Part shown: positions 1 through 9,014 of the stretch, in pieces
Layout: every line of letters starts with the position of its first letter
Numbering within the stretch: the stretch's first letter is position 1
Source of the DNA: JAGGVT01 sp965369605
Lineage (GTDB): Bacteria; JAJVIF01; JAGGVT01
Assembly (NCBI GenBank): GCA_965369605.1
Contig: CBDURE010000042.1
Span: 1-26,090 of the forward strand
Direction: 5' to 3'
Length of the DNA: 26,090 nucleotides
Made by a program: the position numbers and the translations under genes
Notes under the pieces: generated by a model
Databases searched by the model: none
Seen by the model: only the letters and a program-made list of their open reading frames with translations
What the model was told of the DNA's origin: nothing

Positions 1-131
1 AAAATGGTGGCAACCCCGCATCAACTCGAATTTTTAATATTAACCATCGCATATCAATTTTAATCATGTTGCATATTCGTCAGTTCGGTTTCCCGGATAG
101 TTATCTAGACCGGTTTCTCACAAATAAAAAT

Positions 132-217
132 AACCGAGCCCCGAACGTTAGTGAGGGGTAACCTCGAATCTGATACAATCTCCACCAATACCCCTCACTA
201 ACGTTCGGGGCTCGGTT
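132..217. terminator. 29-bp perfect hairpin, possible bidirectional terminator
   Basis: Positions 132-160 and 189-217 are perfect reverse complements over 29 bp, with a 28-nt loop. On the plus strand the right arm runs into a T-run (216-221). On the minus strand the left arm runs into a T-rich stretch (complement of 121-131). Either strand could therefore form a terminator-like structure, and on the minus strand it would lie downstream of the gene pair at 415-1171. The stem is longer than usual for a terminator, so a palindromic mobile repeat is an alternative. Confidence 0.55.
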
Positions 218-304
218 TTTTCTGGGCTCGGTTTGTATGCGGTTTGGTTTGTTCGTCGGAAAAAGGGGACGGGTGCGTTTATCGTGTCGATTAATATTGG
301 CAAT

Positions 305-360
305 CCATCAAAACAAAGGCGAGGGATTCCGACCATCCGCTGCGCGAATGTCGGAATGAC
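305..360. repeat. REP-like palindromic repeat, copy 1
   Basis: This 56-bp segment matches 1253-1308 in the same orientation at 53 of 56 positions. Its right half is palindromic: ATTCCGAC pairs with GTCGGAAT around a smaller CG-rich stem. The two copies bracket the gene pair at 415-1171. The rest of 1-414 holds the 29-bp hairpin and no convincing gene. Confidence 0.75.
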
Positions 361-414
361 ATCTATAATCCAGGTCGGGAGATTAGGCATCCTTGCAGGA
401 AAGTTGGGCTACTT

Positions 415-741
415 CTAAGCTGGTTTGGAAACACGTTTGCTTTTTTCGGTTTGATATTCATCCCAGCGGAGTTCTTTTGTTACTTTTGGGGAGAGTCCAT
501 GCACCATGATTGAGAAACCGTTTGGTTCGGCGTAGTTTTCCTCAAGCTCATCGACGAAATCCTCAAACCTTGCATACTCTTCATAGGGAATCCATAATGC
601 CTCAAAGATTTCCGTTTCGTCGAAGTCCTCATCAGGGGAACCAGTACCGCACCAAATAACGACCGAATTCTCGAAATTGGCTTCAATCCTGTTGATTATC
701 TCTTTGATAAAATCATGTCTTTCAATTTTGCCGGATTCCAT
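415..741 (-). CDS. Small acidic protein, coupled to HEPN-like gene
   Basis: Hypothetical protein of 108 residues that I do not recognise. It is rich in Asp and Glu through the middle (around residues 35-75) and has a basic C-terminal tail. The ATG at 741 is preferred because an AAGGTGAG Shine-Dalgarno sequence overlaps the end of the upstream gene and lies a few bases before it; a GTG at 750 opens the same frame. The upstream stop codon ends at 743, one base before this ATG, so the two genes are almost certainly translationally coupled. Small acidic partners of HEPN proteins are often antitoxins or nucleotidyltransferases, but no nucleotidyltransferase GSxxxG...D motif is convincing here. An antitoxin-like role is inferred from context only. 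Confidence 0.7.
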   Translation of the reverse strand: MESGKIERHDFIKEIINRIEANFENSVVIWCGTGSPDEDFDETEIFEALWIPYEEYARFEDFVDELEENYAEPNGFSIMVHGLSPKVTKELRWDEYQTEKSKRVSKPA

Positions 742-742
742 G

Positions 743-1171
743 TTACTCACCTTGTATCTTTTGATTAATCAATTGGAACAGGCCATCCGCATCGTTTTTA
801 AGATGTTCAATCTGATGCTGTTCCACAGGCGTTGGACTGTAATCGCCTAAAACTCTCAGTTTCCATGCTCGTTTCAACAATCTATCCACACGAACAGGAT
901 AATCCTGAATTGCCTTATTAGCCTGCCAATGCATTTCGGGGCGAGGCCACGTTCCAGGATTCGGATTTTGCCTGGTCATCCCGTTTCTATTTATCCTGTC
1001 AGGCACGATTACCTGTTTCTTTTCCAACAACGCATTAAAGGCAAGTCGCAGAGCATAATAATATCTGGATGCCGCAACATTAAACATTTGCTCCGATAAG
1101 GCAAGATCACTCATTTCTTTATTTTCAACGCATTTTTTCCAAAATGCACCTACTCGTTCATTTCTGTTCAT
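743..1171 (-). CDS. HEPN-like domain protein
   Basis: Protein of 142 residues, probably all helical. The SRYYYALRLAFNALL stretch near residues 35-49 and the R-x-x-GDY motif near residues 107-111, followed by a terminal helix, resemble HEPN-fold proteins, which usually pair with a small partner in toxin-antitoxin or RNase modules. The catalytic Rx4-6H motif of RNase-type HEPN domains is not obvious, so it may be a non-nuclease member or a divergent relative. The ATG at 1171 follows an AGGT-type ribosome binding site. It is the first gene of a two-gene unit with 415-741, and the module sits between two direct repeats, which hints that it moved as a cassette. Confidence 0.6.
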   Translation of the reverse strand: MNRNERVGAFWKKCVENKEMSDLALSEQMFNVAASRYYYALRLAFNALLEKKQVIVPDRINRNGMTRQNPNPGTWPRPEMHWQANKAIQDYPVRVDRLLKRAWKLRVLGDYSPTPVEQHQIEHLKNDADGLFQLINQKIQGE

Positions 1172-1252
1172 TAACTGTACCTGAAAATATTAAATTTCAA
1201 CTGTCGAATTACTACTATAAATAATAATATCACAAGAGAACAGTATTGAAAA

Positions 1253-1308
1253 CCATCAAAACAAAGGCGAGGGATTACGACCATTCGCTTCGCGAATGTC
1301 GGAATGAC
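1253..1308. repeat. REP-like palindromic repeat, copy 2
   Basis: Second copy of the 56-bp repeat at 305-360, with three mismatches and the same orientation. The core forms a hairpin with CATTCGC paired to GCGAATG. It lies between the HEPN-like gene and the 3' end of the 3D-domain gene. Confidence 0.75.
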
Positions 1309-1366
1309 GTAATCGTGTAATTGGGAAAGACGTAATCTTGTTTCGCGGGAATGGTTTTATTGTGTT

Positions 1367-2380
1367 CTACTCTTCCAGGATATAAACCGTCAAATCACGG
1401 CGACCGAATTTCAGCGCTTCTGTGCGGGATTCATAGAATAAATCTATTCTCAGGCCTTTAATCGCGCCGCCGATATCCTCCGCGACAGCATAGCCGTAAC
1501 CCTCGACAAACAGTTTGGTTCCCAGCGGGATTACTCTCGGGTCAACCGCGACGATACCATGTTTGGCTATTTTCCCGGTGGCGGTTATTCCATCCGCCCA
1601 TTTTCCGGTCGATAACGGGCCGGCATCGTAGGCAGTCGCTTCCATTTCAAGAATGCGCCGTCCGCGATATCCGCTGCGGGACATTGTCAGCACACGTGAG
1701 CCGATATGCTTGACTCCCGAAGTTGCCGTCTTGATGACTTTTTCGCTTTTTTTCTTGGTCAGAGTCAACTCGCCGTTTTTATAGAATTTCTCGTACGTTA
1801 CTTCCTTAATTCCGGGTTTTCCGTGATCGATTGTTTTTACCCTGCCGCGCGGAAGTGAACTGTCGGCAATCATATCAAAATGCGGAAGAACAGGCTCCTC
1901 TCTGACTTCATCCTTAGTGGTAACTCTTGTGATTGTAACAGCCATGCCGTCGCTGAGTTTTGTGTCCGGTGATGGCTCCACCCTGTCGAGGTGGCCAAGG
2001 TTAATCGATTCTGCATTATGGCGAATCAAATCTCCAACCGTTCTGCCTGTCGTGGCGGCGTTCCATGATTTCTCATGCTCAACGATTTGGATTATTTTCG
2101 CTCGATGGATAACATAAATCGGCTCGGAATAACCGGGAATTTCCATTGCGCTGATACGGTCATTCACAGCTAGAGGGGATGCCAGACAAATAAGTCCCGC
2201 GGTTGGGGAGTCGTTTCCTTTGGCGATTCGAATGCAGCCCTCATCCAGATATATTACCTGCGGTGCAATGGGGGGTACCATCATGGTGAACGCGAGTATC
2301 AACGCGCCAAATGACAGCCCAAGGTATAATAACAACGTACCTCCCTTGGAAAGGGAGGCAAATCTAAAGTTTTCGTTCAT
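1367..2380 (-). CDS. Membrane-anchored 3D/G5-domain cell-wall protein (YabE/Rpf-like)
   Basis: A probable peptidoglycan-active protein held to the membrane by one N-terminal transmembrane helix (about residues 15-37). It is followed by a DUF348-like stretch with a TVGDLI motif (near 115), a G5-like region (about 150-225) and a C-terminal 3D domain (about 245-335). The 3D domain carries the expected Asp residues in AVDPRVIPLGT, AEDIGG and RIDLF. 3D domains share a double-psi barrel fold with MltA lytic transglycosylases, so cell-wall cleavage or remodelling is the likely role. The ATG at 2380 gives 337 residues; a TTG at 2395 opens the frame, and neither has a strong ribosome binding site. It is divergent from apgM, with no co-transcribed neighbour. 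Confidence 0.85.
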   Translation of the reverse strand: MNENFRFASLSKGGTLLLYLGLSFGALILAFTMMVPPIAPQVIYLDEGCIRIAKGNDSPTAGLICLASPLAVNDRISAMEIPGYSEPIYVIHRAKIIQIVEHEKSWNAATTGRTVGDLIRHNAESINLGHLDRVEPSPDTKLSDGMAVTITRVTTKDEVREEPVLPHFDMIADSSLPRGRVKTIDHGKPGIKEVTYEKFYKNGELTLTKKKSEKVIKTATSGVKHIGSRVLTMSRSGYRGRRILEMEATAYDAGPLSTGKWADGITATGKIAKHGIVAVDPRVIPLGTKLFVEGYGYAVAEDIGGAIKGLRIDLFYESRTEALKFGRRDLTVYILEE

Positions 2381-2696
2381 ATTTTCGTTTCCCAACTCAA
2401 ATTAACGTAAAAATGGTAACCGCGCCTGTGAGTGATGTCAACCATTTGGCTTTTAATCAGGTTCACTATCATAAAGCCGGATTTTACCGCGCAAACCGCA
2501 ATGTCCGCTTTCGCTGAATAATCCAGCAGTTACGGAGCATATTCCACCTGAATCAGGCAGCAAATATCGAGGCGTTTTTTTTGTGTTTTTTTTCAGGATT
2601 TGTTTTGATGCGGTGTTATGTTCTATGATATTGTAATGGGTAATTAAGAATTTGAGTGATATAACTTTCAAAAAATGGAAACCCAAAGAGGATATC
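2381..2696. other. Divergent intergenic region
   Basis: This 316-bp gap separates the divergent 3D-domain gene and apgM. It has two T-rich runs around 2573-2600. I see no convincing gene, structured RNA or consensus promoter, although both genes must be driven from within it. Confidence 0.5.
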
Positions 2697-3926
2697 ATGT
2701 TTAAGAAATTTCAAGTTGAGGACCTTGTACAGGAAACCGACAGCAAAATAGTAATGCTTGTATTGGATGGAGTCGGTGACATACCGCATCCCGATTATGA
2801 TTTCAAAACCCCTCTCGAAGCGGCGAAAACTCCCAACATGGATAAACTAACCAAGAAATCCGTGCTTGGAAGGATTGTGCCTGTGCATTACGGCATCACG
2901 CCCGGAAGCGGTCCCGGCCATCTGGGATTGTTCGGATATGACCCGCGGAACTACACGCTTGGCCGCGGAGTCATGGAGGCGCTTGGGCTGGATATTCAGA
3001 TGTTTCCAAGCGATGTCGCTGCCAGGGGTAATTTTATAACGATGGACAAGGACGGGATAATACTCAACCGCCGGGGGGGAAAGGGAGAGGAGGCTCGTCT
3101 AACAACCGAAGAATCCACAGAACGGGTTGCTTTGCTTTCCGAGAAGGTCAAGAAAATCCTGTCGATAGAGATTCTGTTGACGCCGGGACTCGATCACCGG
3201 TTTGTCGCTATTTTCCGCGGAAGGGAAATGCGCGCGAACATGACCGATGCCGACCCGCAGCAATCAGGCAAACCGATAATGCAAATACGGGCGCTCGATT
3301 CAAATTCGCAGATTTCCTCTCAAATCGCAAACGAATTTATCCACAGGGCAAATAAAGTGCTGGCGGATTTCGAATACGGCAACGCGATGGTGCTTCGCGG
3401 ATTCTCGAAACGTCCCAACTGGCCCACAATGAAACAGCGATTCAAACTCGACTGCTGCGCGATTGCGGAATACCCAATGTATCGCGGCATCGCGCAGATT
3501 CTCGGCATGGATAAACTGGCGGCTGGCAGCGGCGCTGAGGAAGCATTCAAAACCTATGTAAAAAACCACGATAAATATAATTTCTTCTTTGTCCACATCA
3601 AGAAAACGGACTCCTACGGTGAAAGCGGATTGTTCGAGGAGAAGGTAAAGGTAATCGAGGATGTCGATGCCTCGCTTCCGGTAATTCTGGATAAAATGCC
3701 CGACACTCTTGTGATTACAGGCGACCATTCAACGCCGGTTTACATGAAAGGGCATTCATGGCATCCCGTACCGATCCTAATCCACTCCGACTATTGCGGC
3801 GCCGACCAGACAGTCCGATTCACTGAAAATGAATGTAACGTAGGCGGCCTCTCATCATTCCCCGCCCGCCACATGATGAACCTCGTTTTAGCGAATGCAA
3901 TGAAGCTGGAGAAGTATGGGGCGTAA
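2697..3926 (+). CDS. apgM: Archaeal-type cofactor-independent phosphoglycerate mutase
   Basis: Interconverts 3-phosphoglycerate and 2-phosphoglycerate in glycolysis and gluconeogenesis without 2,3-bisphosphoglycerate, in the cytoplasm. The 409-residue length fits the ApgM family of the alkaline-phosphatase superfamily. Visible motifs are VLDGVGD with metal-ligand Asp24, TPGSGPGHLGLFGYDP with the phosphorylated Ser71, HIKKTDSYGE near 300-309, and GDHSTP...KGHSWHP with Asp343, His344 and His353 as metal ligands. The ATG at 2697 is chosen because an AGAGGA ribosome binding site lies 6 bases upstream; the open frame reaches back to a TTG at 2652, which lacks one. It appears to be transcribed alone. 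ApgM occurs in many bacteria as well as archaea. Confidence 0.95.
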   Translation: MFKKFQVEDLVQETDSKIVMLVLDGVGDIPHPDYDFKTPLEAAKTPNMDKLTKKSVLGRIVPVHYGITPGSGPGHLGLFGYDPRNYTLGRGVMEALGLDIQMFPSDVAARGNFITMDKDGIILNRRGGKGEEARLTTEESTERVALLSEKVKKILSIEILLTPGLDHRFVAIFRGREMRANMTDADPQQSGKPIMQIRALDSNSQISSQIANEFIHRANKVLADFEYGNAMVLRGFSKRPNWPTMKQRFKLDCCAIAEYPMYRGIAQILGMDKLAAGSGAEEAFKTYVKNHDKYNFFFVHIKKTDSYGESGLFEEKVKVIEDVDASLPVILDKMPDTLVITGDHSTPVYMKGHSWHPVPILIHSDYCGADQTVRFTENECNVGGLSSFPARHMMNLVLANAMKLEKYGA

Positions 3927-3976
3927 GGGGGAAGCAGTTAGAAAGTTAGCAGGGGTATAGCGTGCTGTGCCTCAAG
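3926..3976. repeat. Dispersed repeat, short form
   Basis: The stretch beginning at the apgM stop matches two blocks of the sequence at 8828-8910 (GTTAGAAAGTTAG and GCGTGCTGTGC with flanks). Here the two blocks are nearly adjacent, whereas the other copy has about 30 extra bases between them. The remaining bases to 4024 show nothing else. Confidence 0.5.
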
Positions 3977-4024
3977 GTATAAATATACCTGTCCTCTTAT
4001 CCTTACTGGTTTAATGGCATCTAC

Positions 4025-5599
4025 ATGCATAATTCTATTAAAAATAACAAAATCGGAATCTGGATTAAACTAGCGCCAGCATTTGTTTTGTCCATTATAT
4101 TTTTAATCGAACTTATTCTAATTCTGTTAAGAAATAACATGCAATTTTGCTACACACTTGATGATGCTTACATTCATCTTGCAATGGCGGAAAATATCGC
4201 TGATGGCCATTATGGTGTAAACCTCGGGGAGTTTTCTGCACCTGCATCGAGTATAATCTGGCCTTTTTTGCTTGCACCATTTGGACAGACATCCATTCTC
4301 CATTTTATTCCACTTTTCATAAATTACGCTGCTGCATTAGGAACTATCCTGATACTTGGCAGAATAATTACATTAATCCTGGAATCCTACACGAATCGGC
4401 TGAAGGCACTTACTATCAGCTTTATTGTTATTTTGTCAATTCCTGCAATGAATTTAATCGGCCTTGTATTCACCGGCATGGAGCATTCCCTTCAAGTATT
4501 TATTTCTATTCTTATGGTTTACGGACTGCTTCTTGAGCGTAAAACAAAAACTATTCCATGGTTTCTTATAATTGCCCTGGTATTTGGTCCTCTCCTGCGC
4601 TATGAGAATCTTGCCTTATCAGTACCAATTTTATTCTACCTGGTCAGTTGGCGCCATAAGAAAACATTTTTTACATGTGGGCTTATTATTACAAGCCTGC
4701 TAATCGGTTTTTCGGTTTTTCTCAATTCTAAAGGTCTTGGGTTATTTCCAAGCTCAGTGATTGTAAAATCTGATCCGGTAGCATTGGGAGGCAGTGCAGC
4801 ATCCTTAATAGGTAATTTTTTAAGAAATATTTTATTATACAGGCAGGGGTCGATATTGTTCTTGATATTCCTCTGGTTTATTTATACAGGTTTCAATTCG
4901 CGTTTCAAGCCAAAAGATCGATCGCTTGCGAAATGGATTACAGCTGGCATCTTGCTTCATCTGGTTATTGGTAAATTCGGTGAATATCACAGATATGAGA
5001 TCTATATCTGGTCTTTCTCACTAATTATGATTCTCTCTTATTTCAGAGATGGTTTCGTTCATTTGCTTCAAAGGAAACCATTTTATCCCGTAATTATTTC
5101 GCTTTGTATTTTCGTTGGTGTTACATGCACGCCATATATCAACGTAATGCTGACAACCCCTCAGGCATCATATAATATTTATTCACAACAATACCAGATG
5201 CATAGATTTGTGACCGAGTATATGCCGGTTAATGTAGCTGTAAATGACCTGGGCTGGGTTTCTTATCAAAATGATAATTATGTTATGGATCTATGGGGTC
5301 TTGCATCAAAAGAAGCTCTCGATTTCAGAAAACAAAAGGCTGGTCCCGATTGGATGAATAAACTGGCAGAAAAGCAAAATGCGGAATTTGCGATGATTTA
5401 CAAGAGATGGTTTCCAACCGTGCCTGATAACTGGATACCCATTGGTGTTCTATATCTCGACCAGAAAAGGATAACACCAGCATTTCACAATGTCACATTT
5501 TATGCACTTAATGAAGAAATTTACAACAGGGCTAAGGATCTTCTTCCTGATTATGAAAAAACACTTCCTGAAGGTGCAAGATTCATTCATGCAAACTAG
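4025..5599 (+). CDS. Polytopic GT-C-type glycosyltransferase-like protein
   Basis: Integral membrane protein of 524 residues with a hydrophobic N-terminal helix (about 15-36), roughly ten transmembrane segments to about residue 370, and a soluble C-terminal tail. The TLDDAYIHLA motif (Asp46-Asp47), the later SAPASS...W stretch (about 71-79) and the TGMEHSLQ motif (about 150-157) match the pattern of GT-C glycosyltransferases that use lipid-phosphate sugar donors. The sugar and acceptor cannot be told from sequence. There is no strong ribosome binding site before the ATG at 4025. It converges on the LVIVD lipoprotein gene, and a paired terminator lies between them. It is fairly AT-rich compared with apgM. 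Confidence 0.75.
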   Translation: MHNSIKNNKIGIWIKLAPAFVLSIIFLIELILILLRNNMQFCYTLDDAYIHLAMAENIADGHYGVNLGEFSAPASSIIWPFLLAPFGQTSILHFIPLFINYAAALGTILILGRIITLILESYTNRLKALTISFIVILSIPAMNLIGLVFTGMEHSLQVFISILMVYGLLLERKTKTIPWFLIIALVFGPLLRYENLALSVPILFYLVSWRHKKTFFTCGLIITSLLIGFSVFLNSKGLGLFPSSVIVKSDPVALGGSAASLIGNFLRNILLYRQGSILFLIFLWFIYTGFNSRFKPKDRSLAKWITAGILLHLVIGKFGEYHRYEIYIWSFSLIMILSYFRDGFVHLLQRKPFYPVIISLCIFVGVTCTPYINVMLTTPQASYNIYSQQYQMHRFVTEYMPVNVAVNDLGWVSYQNDNYVMDLWGLASKEALDFRKQKAGPDWMNKLAEKQNAEFAMIYKRWFPTVPDNWIPIGVLYLDQKRITPAFHNVTFYALNEEIYNRAKDLLPDYEKTLPEGARFIHAN

Positions 5600-5607
5600 A
5601 TAGTTGA

Positions 5608-5665
5608 AAAAGGGGTCAGTCCCCTTTTAAGATGCCTGTATTTACTGGCTACACAGGCATCTTTT
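5608..5665. terminator. Paired bidirectional terminator
   Basis: Two adjacent hairpins lie between convergent genes. The first pairs AAAAGGGG (5608-5615) with CCCCTTTT (5621-5628). The second pairs AAGATGCCTGT (5629-5639) with ACAGGCATCTT (5653-5663), followed by T residues. On the minus strand the first hairpin ends in a five-T run, so the structure can serve both genes. Confidence 0.8.
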
Positions 5666-5697
5666 ACTTATTAAAATGGCGATCAAATGTGGACTAT

Positions 5698-8697
5698 CTA
5701 CCACAGATCGATTATCCGCAGGCCGCCAGGACCTGCTGCAAGGTAGGCGTAACCGTCCTCTACCACGATATCGCTCCCGCTCCCGATTGTATCCAACGTT
5801 GCCACTAATTCCAGTGTTCCCGGTGGGTCGATATCAACGATTACGAGACCATCATTGGTATTTGCAACGAACGCATAACCATATTTGACCACGACGCCGT
5901 AAGTGTTTCCCCCCAGGATTAATTTATCGGTCACAGATGCTGAGCCTGGTGGGTCAATATCAATCACAGCAAGCCCTTCATCCCAGTCACCGACATAAGC
6001 GTATCCGTTATATGTGAAGATTCTCTGCGCGCTGCCATCCGTGTTGCAGGAACCAACCACACCTCCTGTCGAGGGGTCAGTGATATCGATAATCTTTATC
6101 CCGGTAGTGGCATCAGCAACACAGGCATAATTCCCATCCGCATGGACTGCAAGCGGAAGGTTTGTGAGTACTGTATTTAACTGGTTTGGCGATGTTGGTG
6201 AACTCAGGCCCAGAATTTGTATTCCAAGCGACATTTCGCAGACATATACATGATCGTTATAAATATCCAGGGCATAAGGGTCGTTCAGGCCAGTGATCGT
6301 GTTAACGATCTGCGCGTTGTAAGGATCTGAGACGTCCATGATATACATTCCCCCGCTGCGACCGGCAATGTAAGCGTAGTCCTGGTATAGTTCAACATCG
6401 TAGCTGTAACCAACTATATCAATCACGTTGATAATTCCGGCAGCACAGGGAGGAGCGATGTCGAGGATATACACAGAGTGAAAGCCATTTGATACGTAGG
6501 CATATCCACCTGATACCGTGATCCTGCTAGCTCTATCGACTGTGAGAGTAGTATCGACAATTTCCGCCTGTGCGAGTGGATCGACATCAACCACGTAGAG
6601 TGCAGACCTGGTATCGATGAGATAGGCATACCCATTTTGTGTGAAAACATCCGAGGCACCTCCGGGTGTATCCACGACCTTCACAACGCTCTCCAGTCCG
6701 GGAGATGAAATATCTACAACAGCCATACCGTTAGAGCCATCGGCAACGTATGCGTAATCACCATCAAGATGGATACGGTCGGGATCTGCGAGGGGGAGGA
6801 TATTTACATTGGTTGCAGCAGTTGGCGTGTTGATATCCCATATCTCTAAATCATCATCAGTACCTATATAAAGGTAGTTGCCTTGAACAGCAACATCAAA
6901 TGCATCAGAGCTAGTTGCGATTACATGTACAACTGATGCAGTCAGGGGATCGGAAATATCTATTACTGCCACTCCGTAATCATAATCGGCAATATATGCA
7001 AAGTTGCCTGATACCCACACACTGAGGGCTAAACCATCTGTATCAACAGTATTAACGATTACTGGCGATTCAGGATTCGAAACATCGATAATCTGCAAAC
7101 CGTCATCTTCATCAGCCACATACGCAGTAGTGCCTTCAACATATACATCGAAACAGTCATCGGGTGTTTCGATGTATCCGATTAAATCAGGATATTCCGG
7201 AAATGAAATATCTATAATATTCAATCCTTTCTCATCGGTAACACATGCATAGTTGCCCGTAATGAATATCCTGTTCGAATATCCGTCCGTATCGATTTTC
7301 TGAACCCAGACTGGGGCAACCGGATTACTGATATCGAATATATGAACTCCATGTGATTCACCCGCAGTATAAGCGTAATTGCCATCAATACAAATATCGA
7401 TGGGATAGAAATGTAACCAGTCCGGGGTGACATCCACCGGGTTGAAATTAATTGTGTCTGACACTACCGCCGGGAAAGTCTGGTAAGTCGCATATTCAGG
7501 CATCTCATAGAAATTACGAGCTTTGCCGTCAGGGGAATCGATTATGAAATCGCGTCCCGATGTTGGAAGCTGGGGATTGCGCTGATCGGTTACTTTTACC
7601 ACGCCGATGTAATCTCCCGATGCGATCAGATTTTCGTTTCTGACGGGAATCTGGTAAACAAGCGGATCATCAGGCATCCCGGTTCCGGAAATAGCGCTGC
7701 TTCCGGGGACTGATATCAGGGACGGGTTCATTCCGGGTATTTCAACTGAAACGCTTTCAACATCTGATGCTGAATATATATCAGTGGGATTTGTCAACGA
7801 TGTATCAACATTTGCTCCGATCTGCCAGTCGTAAACTTCTATTTCCACATAGGTTGGTATTTCGCTGTCGAAACTCAACCATCCTGATGGTGGAGTAACA
7901 TTCACTTTCCAAGCGGCTTTTCGGTTAAATTCGGGATTGGAATATATCGGATCAAACCTGTCTTCCAGCACCGCACTGAATCCATATGCAAATGTAAGAT
8001 ATAGGTCAAACTGGAGAGTGCCACCGGGCGCGATTGGGAAAAGGACATCGAATTCCGCTTCTGCGCCCATCGCGAATTTATTGTATGTGCTCGCCTGGGG
8101 AATAGCCGCGCTGTCATCAACTGCAAGGACATACGGCAATGCGGACGGTTCCCCGATTACATTCGCGAGTTCAGTTGAGTAACCATCAGCATCAGTAATT
8201 ACATTCTGGATAGTTGCATCAGTTAATGGATAAGTGCTCGGCATGATGCCAATTGGTTTCACAGTGAGAGCGGCATCAAAGATATCAAGATCCAGCCTGT
8301 TCTTTCCCGATGGCGGCCCCTGTAAGGCGGATCCCGGTTCGAACGGATGCTTTATCCCGAAGTTGACACATACATTACCGGAATCATACCTCATTCCCTG
8401 AATAACCAGGCAATCCGAGCAGGGCTGTGTGACGAAATAGCTTCTGCCACTCACAGTGTAACTTTCACCGATTGCAGACTGGCGTTTCGATGTTAACTCC
8501 ACAGTTTGGGAATCGGCATCAATGGTGAGCTCATAGGGGCCCGTTATCCCTGTCAGATTATTCCCGGATTCTGAATTGGAATAATTCAATTGTTCAGGCA
8601 GCGTTTTATCTGAATCCGTGGTAACCGGATTTCCACCTGAACATCCGGAAATGATCATAATCACGATTGCGATTGCGATAAATGGTTTTAAGCGCAT
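5698..8697 (-). CDS. LVIVD-repeat beta-propeller lipoprotein
   Basis: Predicted surface or periplasmic lipoprotein of 999 residues. The N-terminus is a lipoprotein signal with lipobox ISGC (lipidated Cys19). A beta-rich middle region (about 60-430) carries no motif I recognise. From about residue 435 to the end run 14 LVIVD repeats of about 42 residues, each of the form 'YAYVAD...GLxVIDIS.P', the last one truncated after its IDL motif. Fourteen units suit two seven-bladed propellers, with the last blade completed by an earlier strand. LVIVD proteins are thought to be extracytoplasmic binding or adhesion modules; no enzyme motif is seen. The ATG at 8697 has a GGAGGG ribosome binding site, and a consensus promoter lies upstream, which rules out the longer reading back to 8787. 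Confidence 0.88.
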   Translation of the reverse strand: MRLKPFIAIAIVIMIISGCSGGNPVTTDSDKTLPEQLNYSNSESGNNLTGITGPYELTIDADSQTVELTSKRQSAIGESYTVSGRSYFVTQPCSDCLVIQGMRYDSGNVCVNFGIKHPFEPGSALQGPPSGKNRLDLDIFDAALTVKPIGIMPSTYPLTDATIQNVITDADGYSTELANVIGEPSALPYVLAVDDSAAIPQASTYNKFAMGAEAEFDVLFPIAPGGTLQFDLYLTFAYGFSAVLEDRFDPIYSNPEFNRKAAWKVNVTPPSGWLSFDSEIPTYVEIEVYDWQIGANVDTSLTNPTDIYSASDVESVSVEIPGMNPSLISVPGSSAISGTGMPDDPLVYQIPVRNENLIASGDYIGVVKVTDQRNPQLPTSGRDFIIDSPDGKARNFYEMPEYATYQTFPAVVSDTINFNPVDVTPDWLHFYPIDICIDGNYAYTAGESHGVHIFDISNPVAPVWVQKIDTDGYSNRIFITGNYACVTDEKGLNIIDISFPEYPDLIGYIETPDDCFDVYVEGTTAYVADEDDGLQIIDVSNPESPVIVNTVDTDGLALSVWVSGNFAYIADYDYGVAVIDISDPLTASVVHVIATSSDAFDVAVQGNYLYIGTDDDLEIWDINTPTAATNVNILPLADPDRIHLDGDYAYVADGSNGMAVVDISSPGLESVVKVVDTPGGASDVFTQNGYAYLIDTRSALYVVDVDPLAQAEIVDTTLTVDRASRITVSGGYAYVSNGFHSVYILDIAPPCAAGIINVIDIVGYSYDVELYQDYAYIAGRSGGMYIMDVSDPYNAQIVNTITGLNDPYALDIYNDHVYVCEMSLGIQILGLSSPTSPNQLNTVLTNLPLAVHADGNYACVADATTGIKIIDITDPSTGGVVGSCNTDGSAQRIFTYNGYAYVGDWDEGLAVIDIDPPGSASVTDKLILGGNTYGVVVKYGYAFVANTNDGLVIVDIDPPGTLELVATLDTIGSGSDIVVEDGYAYLAAGPGGLRIIDLW

Positions 8698-8758
8698 AAG
8701 TCCCTCCGACCTGAATCTAAGTAAATTCGTAATTACCGAAGTGTTAAATATGATTAAA

Positions 8759-8787
8759 ACTATAGTTGAAAAGGTATGAGCTGTCAA
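8759..8787 (-). promoter_or_regulatory. Sigma-70-like promoter of the LVIVD lipoprotein gene
   Basis: Read on the minus strand: TTGACA (8787-8782), a 17-nt spacer, then TATAGT (8764-8759). This gives a leader of about 55 nt before the ATG at 8697. Confidence 0.75.
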
Positions 8788-8827
8788 AAGGAATATTGTA
8801 ATCGAATTTTGTATGTGGATGGGTGAA

Positions 8828-8910
8828 GGGGGGAAAGCTGTTAGAAAGTTAGTACTTCGACAGGCTCAGTACAGGCAGGCTTGCAGGGTGCACAGCGTGC
8901 TGTGCTCAAG
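8828..8910. repeat. Dispersed repeat, long form with insertion
   Basis: Shares two blocks with 3926-3976, but about 30 bp separate them here. That insert contains GTACT...AGTAC inverted ends around a TCGACAGGCTC core, so it can form a small hairpin. The 8788-9014 interval also holds a hairpin at 8957-8978 (GGGGATAA with TTGTCCCC) followed by T residues on the plus strand. I see no gene in it. Confidence 0.5.
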
Positions 8911-9014
8911 CGTGATTAGGGCTTTTTGAATTCATCGAAATGCCAGTGTTAATGTTGGGGATAAATGTACTTGTCCCCTTTTCCCAATCATCCTGAATAG
9001 TATTAATTGAGTCA

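Noticed and set aside
3300..3728. Open frame opposite apgM
   Set aside because: It overlaps a well-supported conserved gene and shows no motif; it is an antisense shadow.
8698..8787. Longer N-terminus for the LVIVD lipoprotein
   Set aside because: It would start inside a consensus promoter and would bury the lipoprotein signal; the GGAGGG-led ATG at 8697 fits better.
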